A DNA stretch of 46,038 nt, taken from the NCBI GenBank assembly GCA_035649575.1, contig DASRJH010000344.1, forward strand, positions 1 through 46,038. Reading direction: 5' to 3'. Position numbers and translations under genes: made by a program. This stretch comes from DASVAL01 sp035649575. GTDB taxonomy: Bacteria > Planctomycetota > UBA1135 > UBA2386. The notes below the pieces were generated by a model, which worked only from the letters and a program-made list of their open reading frames with translations, was not told the DNA's origin and did not search any database. Positions 40,398-46,038 of this stretch are shown in pieces. Every line of letters starts with the position of its first letter. The stretch's first letter is position 1.

Positions 40398-40771
40398 TTG
40401 TCCTCCGCAGCGATCGGCAGCAGCCAGCGTCCGATCCAGTCGCCCGCGAACACGAACGGCGTCGCCACCGCGGCGAACGGCGTGACCAGCGCGCGCCGCA
40501 GCGCCGACTCGTCGCGCGACCGCCACAACAGCGCTTCGGTGTCGTCCCACGCGTCGTCGATCGTGGCGATCGGGTGCACGACGGCGAGATCGGTCGCGAA
40601 CGCGGCGACGCCGGCCGGAAGCGCGAGTGGCGCCAGCGCGACCTTGGCGGCCGTGCCTTCGGGCGTGAGCTCGCGGTCGAGCAGGTTCAGCGTGCGGCGG
40701 TTGTCGGTGCGAAACATGCTGCACGCGGCTCCCAGCAGCAGCAGCGGGACGGCGATCGACCGAGGGCACAT
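40394..40771 (-). CDS. Lipoprotein with DDAWDD motif, smaller member of a pair
   Basis: 125 residues. ATG 40771 begins a lipoprotein signal (MCPRSIAVPLLLLGAAC). The mature part has ELTPEGTAAKVALAPLALPA, VVHPIATIDDAWDDTEALLW and ATPFVFAGDWIGRWLLP, which align with the first half of the neighbouring 258-residue lipoprotein. An upstream start would add about 34 residues before the signal and is unlikely. First gene of a two-gene overlapping operon, divergent from the cytochrome gene. Function unknown. Confidence 0.72.
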   Translation of the reverse strand: MCPRSIAVPLLLLGAACSMFRTDNRRTLNLLDRELTPEGTAAKVALAPLALPAGVAAFATDLAVVHPIATIDDAWDDTEALLWRSRDESALRRALVTPFAAVATPFVFAGDWIGRWLLPIAAEDK

Positions 40772-40968
40772 CGTCGTCGGATAGTACGGTCGCGCGGCGG
40801 GGATGACACGCTCGCCGGGCTCCAGGCACACCGAACGGAGGCGCCCTGCGTGCTCGTCCCAACACGAGACCAAGGTGCCTCACCGGCTCAACCCGAAGTG
40901 GTCCGCGGTCGAGAGGGTACGCGGATCTGCGCTTCGTGCGCAAACAGGCACTTCCGCAGGAGGGATCA

Positions 40969-42234
40969 ATGTCTGCACGCCTTCATCGTGACCACCGGAC
41001 GCCGCCGCGCCCACTTCCTGCGTCCGGCCATTCTCATTCTCGAACTCGTCATCGTCCCCGCGGTCACCTCGTGACTCTGCTCGGCGGGCTCTCGCTGCTG
41101 GCCGCCTGCGAGAAGCAACCCGAACTCGGCGATCCGATCGCCGGCCTCACGAGCGAACAGCGCGCCCAGTTCGAACGCGGTAGAAAGACGTTCGCGGAGG
41201 AGTTCTGCACCGAGACCGGGCTCGGCCCGCTGTTCAACGGGAACTCCTGCGCCGAATGCCACGAGAGCCCGGTCGCGGGTGGGCCCGGCGACGAGATCGA
41301 GCTCCACATGACCGCGTTCTCCCCCGGCGAGGATCCTGTCTGCAACCCGCTGATCGAGCAGGGAGGACCCGTGATCCAGCAGGACGCGACCGCCGCTCTC
41401 AGGGTGGCGCTGCGCATCAAGCGGGAACCCGAGCCGTCGAAGGCGACCGGACGCGGACGGCGGACGACGCCCGACCTGTTCGGCTTCGGACTGCTCGACG
41501 CGGTGCCCGAGCAGACCATCATGGCGCTGGCCGATCCCGACGACCGGAATCACGACGGCATCTCGGGACGCGCCAATCGCACGCCCGACGGTCGCGTGGG
41601 CCGCTTTGGCCGCAAGGCCTCCGTCGCGTCGCTGCACGAGTTCAACGACGGGGCCTATCTGTTCGAGCAGGGCGTCACTAGCCCGGCGTTCCCCACCGAG
41701 GAGAGCATCGGTGGCAAGCCCGTCCCGGACGGCGTGGATCCGGTGGAAGAACCCGAGATCACGCAGGAAACCCTCGACGCGACGGACGCCTTCGTGCGGT
41801 TCCTGGCGCCTCCTGCGCCAAAGCGCCTCGACGCCGAAGGCAAGCGCGGCAAGCAGGTGTTCACCGAGATCGGCTGCGCCGCCTGTCACGTGCCGACGCT
41901 GCGCACGGCGGCCGACCATCCCGTGATCGCGCTGCGCAACAAGGAAGTGGCCGCGTACACGGATCTGCTGCTGCACGACATGGGACCCGAGCTCGCAGAC
42001 ATCTGCCTCGGCATCGCGACGCCGTCGGAGTTCCGCACCGAGCCCTTGATGGGGTTGCGCCTGTCGGAAGACATCGAGGAAGGTGAGCCGCGCTTCCTGC
42101 ACGACGGACGCGCGAAGACGATCGAAGAAGCGATCCATCTCCATGGCGGCGAAGGCACGTCATCACGCGACCAGTTCAAGCTGCTCACCGAAGCAGATCG
42201 ACTCGCGCTCGTGGCCTTCCTTCGCTCGCTGTAG
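40969..42234 (+). CDS. Di-heme c-type cytochrome, DHOR / thiol oxidoreductase-like
   Basis: 421 residues. ATG 40969 is set by AGGAGGG about five bases upstream. A basic N-terminus precedes a lipobox-like LLAAC (Cys 47), so the protein is probably a periplasmic lipoprotein. Two heme sites are visible, CAECH (94-98) and CAACH (303-307). The DHOR family features are FGFGLLDAVPEQTI, DGISGRANRTPDGRVGRFGRKA and FLHDGRAKTIEEAIHLHGGE. Members are found with imelysin-like or metal-uptake genes in other bacteria; no such partner is adjacent. Role in electron transfer is inferred from the hemes. Confidence 0.88.
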   Translation: MSARLHRDHRTPPRPLPASGHSHSRTRHRPRGHLVTLLGGLSLLAACEKQPELGDPIAGLTSEQRAQFERGRKTFAEEFCTETGLGPLFNGNSCAECHESPVAGGPGDEIELHMTAFSPGEDPVCNPLIEQGGPVIQQDATAALRVALRIKREPEPSKATGRGRRTTPDLFGFGLLDAVPEQTIMALADPDDRNHDGISGRANRTPDGRVGRFGRKASVASLHEFNDGAYLFEQGVTSPAFPTEESIGGKPVPDGVDPVEEPEITQETLDATDAFVRFLAPPAPKRLDAEGKRGKQVFTEIGCAACHVPTLRTAADHPVIALRNKEVAAYTDLLLHDMGPELADICLGIATPSEFRTEPLMGLRLSEDIEEGEPRFLHDGRAKTIEEAIHLHGGEGTSSRDQFKLLTEADRLALVAFLRSL

Positions 42235-42248
42235 CCGTGAACGGTCCG

Positions 42249-42279
42249 GCCGTCCGCCTGCGATCTGCAGGCGGACGGC
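42249..42279 (+). terminator. Long perfect hairpin after the cytochrome gene
   Basis: GCCGTCCGCCTGC (42249-42261) and GCAGGCGGACGGC (42267-42279) pair perfectly over 13 bp around a five-base loop. It lies 14 bases after the stop. There is no T-tract, so it may act as a hairpin-only terminator or protect the 3' end. Confidence 0.6.
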
Positions 42280-42292
42280 ACGACCAGTACGG

Positions 42293-43027
42293 ATGCGCGC
42301 GATCCGCGGCATCACGCCGGGCGCCATGCTGCACACCGCCGCCTGCCTCGCCCTGCTGCCTCTCGCGTTCGCGCAGGAACCACCGCGAACACCAACCGCG
42401 CCGCCGAACGTCGTCGTGATCTTCGTCGACGATCTCGGCTACGCTGACATCGGTCCGTTCGGCGGCGAGATCCCGACGCCGAACCTCGACCGCATGGCGC
42501 AGCAGGGCATGCGCTTTTCGGACTTCAGCGTGTCGTCGGCCGTGTGCTCGGCGTCGCGCGCTGCGCTGCTGACCGGCTGCTACCACCAGCGCGTCGGCAT
42601 CGCCGGTGCGCTCGGCCCCGACGCGAAGATCGGGCTGCACGACCAGGAGGTCACGATCGCCGAACTGTGCCGCACGAAGGGCTACGCGACGGCCTGCTTC
42701 GGCAAGTGGCACCTCGGCCACCACCCACAGTTCCTGCCTCTGCGCCACGGCTTCGACGAGTGGTTCGGCCTGCCCTACAGCAACGACATGTGGCCGTTGC
42801 ACCCGGACTACGCGAAGCTGCCGGCCGACGCCGAGAAGAGGAAGCGCGGTTACCCACCGCTGCCGCTGTTCGACGGCGAACGCGTCGTCGACGCGCAGGC
42901 TTCGGCCGACGCGGCCCGGGCCGACCTCGGCGACTCGCTGCGCGACGTGAAGGGCACGGGCGTTCGGCCGGCCGGCCGGTTGGCCGAGTCCGCGGCGGGT
43001 GATGGCAAGGGCGACGGCAAGCGCTGA
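42293..43027 (+). pseudogene. Sulfatase with large in-frame internal deletion
   Basis: 244 residues; intact relatives have about 450-500. The N-terminal part is normal: signal peptide (about 12-28), NVVVIFVDDLGYADIGPFGG with the metal-binding Asp pair, formylglycine motif C85-S-A-S-R89, and FGKWHLGHHPQF. After DGERVVDA (about 200) it jumps to ADAARADLGDSLRDVKGTGVRPAGR, which resembles the extreme C-terminus of arylsulfatases. About 200-250 residues, including the second metal and substrate sites, are missing, so the product should be inactive. Start 42293 or 42326 (MLHTAACLALLPLAFA). A rayT-type repeat lies 15 bases after the stop. Confidence 0.7.
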
Positions 43028-43041
43028 CCGAGCCGTGCACG

Positions 43042-43064
43042 ACAATACCTGCCGAATCAGAACG
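43042..43064 (+). repeat. Dispersed repeat, copy 4
   Basis: ACAATACCTGCCGAATCAGA followed by ACG. It matches the rayT 5' element over 15-17 bases, with CTGCCGAATCAGAA identical to the core. It overlaps the stop codon (43057-43059) of the minus-strand sulfatase and lies between the deleted and intact sulfatase genes. Confidence 0.6.
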
Positions 43065-45093
43065 ACCGCCGCAGCTCGCCGAACCAGGTCTCCGTGTTGC
43101 TGGCCCCATAACCCTGCGCGGTGATCGCCTGCCACTTCGCGGCGAGCTCGGCCCGCAGTTCCTGCCCGGCGGCCTTGACCACGACGCGGCCGCCATCGAG
43201 GTCGATGTCGAGCTCGACCTCGACCGCGCTCTTGCCGTCCCACTCGATCGGCACGTCGAGCCTCCGGCGCTCGGCGCCAGGCAGCACGAGCACGAGCTTG
43301 CGCGCCCCGAACTCGATCCCGCCGCGCACCGCCTCGGCCCCGGCGTCGCCGCGCACGACCACGAACCCGTTCCGCAGCGGTTTCGCCGCGACCGACCGCA
43401 TCGTCGCGGCCACGTGCACGCGCCGCGCCGGCTCCGTGCTGCGCAACAGGAACCCACCCAGCGCATTGGCCCACACACGGAACCCTTCGCCGTCGCGCAC
43501 GACCCGCGCGATGCCGGCAACGTGAGCGAACGCGCCGCCGCCGAGCTCGCCGGTGTCGTCGCCATACTCGGCGCGCAACGCGGCGAGCCGCTTCTGCAGC
43601 GCTGCGAGCACCTCGGCGTGCGCGACATCGCCGGCCAGGTTCTGCCGTTCGTCCGGATCGGCGACGAGATCGAACAGCTCCTCGCAGTTCCACTGCGGCT
43701 CGTAGTAGCGGACCAGCTTGTGCGTCGCGGTCCGCACCCCGTACATCGCCGGCACGCGGTGCGTCGCCTGCGATTCGTAGTAGTGGTAGTAGACCGCGTC
43801 GCGCCACGGCACCTCGCGGCCCTCGAGCAGCGGCACGAGGCTCTTGCCGTGCATGCCCGGTGGCACCGGCACGCCGGCCAGCTCGAGGAAGGTCGGCGCG
43901 AAGTCGATGTTCTGCGTCAGCTGCGCGATCTTGCGGCCGCCCGCGAGATGGCCCGGCCACTGCATCATGAGCGGCATCTGGAAGCACTCCTCGTCCATCC
44001 ACCGCTTGTCGTAGTAGCCGTGCTCGCCGAGGAAGAAGCCCTGGTCGCTCGCGTAGACCACGAGCGTGTTCGCCTTGACGTCGGGGTGCGCGTCGAGCCA
44101 CGCGAGCAGTTCGCCGACGCTGCGGTCGACGCCGGCCACGCAGCGCAGGTAGTTCTTGATGTAGCGCTGGTACATCCACCGCACGCGCTGCTGTCCCTGC
44201 GGATTCTCGCGCCGGAACGCCGCGTCCTCGGCCGCGAACGCCGCGTCCCACGCAGCACGCTGCTCGTCGTTCATGCGCGCACGCTGGCTCGTGTACGACC
44301 GATCGATCTCCGACAGCGAAGCGCGTTCGGCGTCGGTCGGCGGCACCATCAGGTCGTAGTGCAGCGTCATGTGCCGCGCGATCTCCATCTCGGTCGCGCA
44401 GCGCGCCGGCATGCGGCCCTTGTGGTCGTCGAACAGCGTCGCCGGCTCGGGCAGGTCGGCCCCGCGGAACAGCCCGAGCTCCTCGGGTGCCGGCAGCCAG
44501 TTGCGGTGCGGGGCCTTGTGCTGGCACATCAGCAGGAACGGCCGCTTCGGGTCGCGCCGTTCGAGCCACTCGATCGCAAAGCGCGTCGTCAGGTTGGTCG
44601 CGTGCCCGACGAAGCTGACCCTGCCGCCCTTGCCGAGGAAGTCCGGGTTGTAGTACTGGCCCTGGTCGGGCAGCACGAGCCAGTGGTCGAAGCCGGTCGG
44701 CTCGCTCTCGAGGTGCCACTTGCCGACGATCGCAGTCTGGTAGCCGGCGCGCTGCAGCAGCTTCGGGAACGTCGTCTGGCTGCCGTCGAAGACGTTGCCG
44801 TTGCGACAGAAGCCGTTGCTGTGGCTGTGCAGCCCGGTCAGGATCGTCGCGCGCGACGGCCCACACAGCGCGTTGCCGCAGTAGTTGGCCGTGAACAACA
44901 CGCCGTTCGCCGCGAGCTTGTCGAGGTGCGGCGTCGCCCCGAATCGCGAGCCGTAGGCGCCGATCGCGCGGCACGCGTGGTCGTCGCTGAACACGAACAG
45001 GATGTTGGGGCGCGAACCGGCCAGCGCCTGCGCGGGCAGCAGCGCGGGGCAGACACTGGACAGCAGCGCGGCGAGAACGAGCGGCAGCCTCAT
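43057..45093 (-). CDS. Secreted sulfatase with C-terminal extension
   Basis: 678 residues. ATG 45093 starts a signal peptide (MRLPLVLAALLSSVCPALLP). The formylglycine motif is C77-G-P-S-R81, with DDH (37-39) and other metal ligands, GKWHLESEPTGFDHW and YASDQGFFLGEHGYYDKRW. An intact N-terminal and C-terminal sulfatase domain spans about 28-500. The last roughly 170 residues form an added beta domain (GGIEFGARKLVLVLP, DIDLDGGRVVVKAAG) of unknown role. It probably cleaves sulfate esters from algal or animal polysaccharides outside the cytoplasm. The required activating enzyme is not in the window. Its stop codon lies in a rayT-type repeat. Confidence 0.88.
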   Translation of the reverse strand: MRLPLVLAALLSSVCPALLPAQALAGSRPNILFVFSDDHACRAIGAYGSRFGATPHLDKLAANGVLFTANYCGNALCGPSRATILTGLHSHSNGFCRNGNVFDGSQTTFPKLLQRAGYQTAIVGKWHLESEPTGFDHWLVLPDQGQYYNPDFLGKGGRVSFVGHATNLTTRFAIEWLERRDPKRPFLLMCQHKAPHRNWLPAPEELGLFRGADLPEPATLFDDHKGRMPARCATEMEIARHMTLHYDLMVPPTDAERASLSEIDRSYTSQRARMNDEQRAAWDAAFAAEDAAFRRENPQGQQRVRWMYQRYIKNYLRCVAGVDRSVGELLAWLDAHPDVKANTLVVYASDQGFFLGEHGYYDKRWMDEECFQMPLMMQWPGHLAGGRKIAQLTQNIDFAPTFLELAGVPVPPGMHGKSLVPLLEGREVPWRDAVYYHYYESQATHRVPAMYGVRTATHKLVRYYEPQWNCEELFDLVADPDERQNLAGDVAHAEVLAALQKRLAALRAEYGDDTGELGGGAFAHVAGIARVVRDGEGFRVWANALGGFLLRSTEPARRVHVAATMRSVAAKPLRNGFVVVRGDAGAEAVRGGIEFGARKLVLVLPGAERRRLDVPIEWDGKSAVEVELDIDLDGGRVVVKAAGQELRAELAAKWQAITAQGYGASNTETWFGELRRSF

Positions 45094-45130
45094 GTGCGCG
45101 AGCCTACACCGCCGCGATCCGCCCTCGTGC

Positions 45131-45607
45131 ATGCAGGTCGCTGTGGATGCGAAGGCGCAGATCGTGGTCACTGCATCCGTGAGCCAGAGCCCGAAGGACA
45201 TGGGGCTGCTGTTGCCAGTCGTGAACGCTGCCTTTGAGAACACTCAGCAGATCCCGAAGCGAGTGCTCGCCGACGCCGGCTACCGGAACGAGCGCGATCT
45301 CGACTCGCTGAATGCCCTCGGCATCGACGGCTACGTGTCGATCGGTCGCGAGGGCAAGGCAACGCGTCCACCGAGCGCAAAGTGTTGGCACAGCCGGGCC
45401 ATGCTGAAGAAGCTGACGACCAAGCGCGGACGCGCTCGCTATGGCAAGCGAAAGGCGATCGTCGAACCCGTTGTCGGATGGGTGAAGCGAGTGCTCGGCT
45501 TCCGAGCCTTCAGCCTGCGAGGTCTGCGGAAGGTCGCGGGCGAGTGGAGCCTCGTCTGTCTGGCACTCAACCTCCGCCGGATGGCTGCGAAAGGAGTGCA
45601 GGTGTGA
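45131..45607 (+). pseudogene. C-terminal fragment of an IS1182-like (DDE) transposase
   Basis: 159 residues from ATG 45131, lacking the N-terminal roughly 200 residues. QVAVDAKAQIVV holds the first catalytic-Asp region, VLADAGYRNERDLDSL the second, and YGKRKAIVEPVVGWVKRVLG with the conserved Glu the third. FSLRGLRKVAGEWSLVCLALNLRRM is the usual C-terminus. It starts 38 bases from the divergent sulfatase gene, so the 5' part was lost, perhaps in the event that placed it there. Not expected to be active alone. Confidence 0.75.
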
Positions 45608-45958
45608 TCAAGGAGGCCGTCGAAGGTCTCGCAGCGACGCCCAGGCGCCGCAGCAAGCTCTTCCCGATCGGATCGAGATCGCGAGTCGTCGGCCGAGCCG
45701 CACCTGCCAGGTAGTCGCGCGCCTACTCCAGATCGGTAATGGCGCACGGTTGCCTACCCGTGACGCAGACTCCTAGACCGTGACCGACAAGGCCAAGCGC
45801 GTAACGCCGTTCGGCACCCTTCGGCGCGCACCTCGTCAGCCAAGCGCCTGACGCCGCCACGACCGCCACGCCCGACAACGATCCACCCGGGCGGGGTGAT
45901 GATGCGAACGCAGCGGAACTTCAAAGCAAGAGTTGGGGTTCCGCGCGACAATCCACGC
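45608..45958. other. Region without a clear gene, 351 bases
   Basis: Contains the transposase 3' flank and probably the right part of the IS remnant. A short inverted repeat CGTCAG/CTGACG lies at 45834-45853. No convincing terminal inverted repeat, promoter or coding sequence is visible until the gene starting at 45959. Confidence 0.4.
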
Positions 45959-46038
45959 ATGCGCGCCACTCCTGAATGCCTGCGTTGCCAAGGGTCCATG
46001 GAACCCGGCTACATCATCGATCATACCCAGCACTCCTC
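45959..46038 (+). CDS. Zinc-ribbon-like protein, DUF6487 type (3' partial)
   Basis: The first 26 codons read MRATPECLRCQGSMEPGYII then DHTQHS, running off the end of the window. The C-x2-C-x-G-x-ME-x-G-x-I pattern resembles the small metal-binding DUF6487 proteins, which are about 60-90 residues long. Only one Cys pair is visible. GACAAT 10 bases upstream of the ATG could be a -10 box, but no ribosome site is seen. Confidence 0.55.
   Translation, partial: MRATPECLRCQGSMEPGYIIDHTQHS

Noticed and set aside
42952..43027. Sulfatase tail read as random out-of-frame sequence after a simple truncation
   Set aside because: The tail ADLGDSLRDVKGTGVRPAGR resembles the native arylsulfatase C-terminus, so an internal deletion explains it better.

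Overview
The window looks like a high-GC chromosomal segment from a planctomycete or another PVC-superphylum bacterium. The evidence is a very long GreA (PVC members such as Chlamydia carry long GreA proteins), a MoxR/DUF58/transglutaminase operon, two sulfatase genes, a CotH-kinase-like protein, an ECF sigma factor fused through a membrane helix to carboxypeptidase-regulatory-like repeats, many secreted proteins of unknown function, and frequent GTG/TTG starts with 4-base GTGA overlaps. No rRNA, convincing tRNA, CRISPR array or prophage was seen.

Layout. 1-4920: end of an unknown gene, then long GreA, an alpha/beta hydrolase, a D-threonine-aldolase/D-serine-dehydratase-like enzyme and a TPR protein, probably one operon. 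4997-8824: moxR, DUF58 and transglutaminase genes. 9032-9801: a REP-associated transposase gene (rayT type) with its own strong promoter. 9817-11584: an enoyl-CoA hydratase and a divergent EamA transporter. 11591-16891, minus strand: a thioredoxin-like gene interrupted by an in-frame TGA, a methyltransferase, a three-gene overlapping operon (DUF4262, small membrane protein, YheT-type hydrolase) and an acyl-CoA carboxylase carboxyltransferase. The carboxyltransferase and the hydratase both fit leucine degradation. 16948-19579: a deacetylase-glycosyltransferase fusion and an AEP transaminase. 19961-31196: mostly secreted, lipoprotein and regulatory genes, including a TetR regulator, a 26-bp near-perfect palindrome, and a small membrane-protein gene with an in-frame TGA. 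31197-34895: the membrane-tethered sigma factor, then a DUF5131 (three-Cys-motif) gene with a truncated tcmP remnant. 35152-42234: an unknown exported protein, tandem duplicated membrane-protein genes, paired lipoproteins and a di-heme cytochrome. 42293-46038: a sulfatase gene with an internal deletion, an intact sulfatase, an IS transposase fragment and the start of a zinc-ribbon-like gene.

Most notable. Two independent genes (11591-12790 and 30771-31112, both minus) stay in frame with coding character across an internal TGA. In the first, the TGA falls about where a thioredoxin-fold protein keeps its reactive cysteine. In the second it directly follows a Cys codon, and a perfect hairpin with a GGTCC apical loop lies about 22 bases downstream, close to the geometry of the E. 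coli fdhF SECIS. Both are candidate selenoprotein genes of types I do not recognise. A second theme is a roughly 20-bp repeat that matches the 5' end of rayT. It occurs at four places, once with more rayT sequence attached and once right beside the deleted sulfatase.
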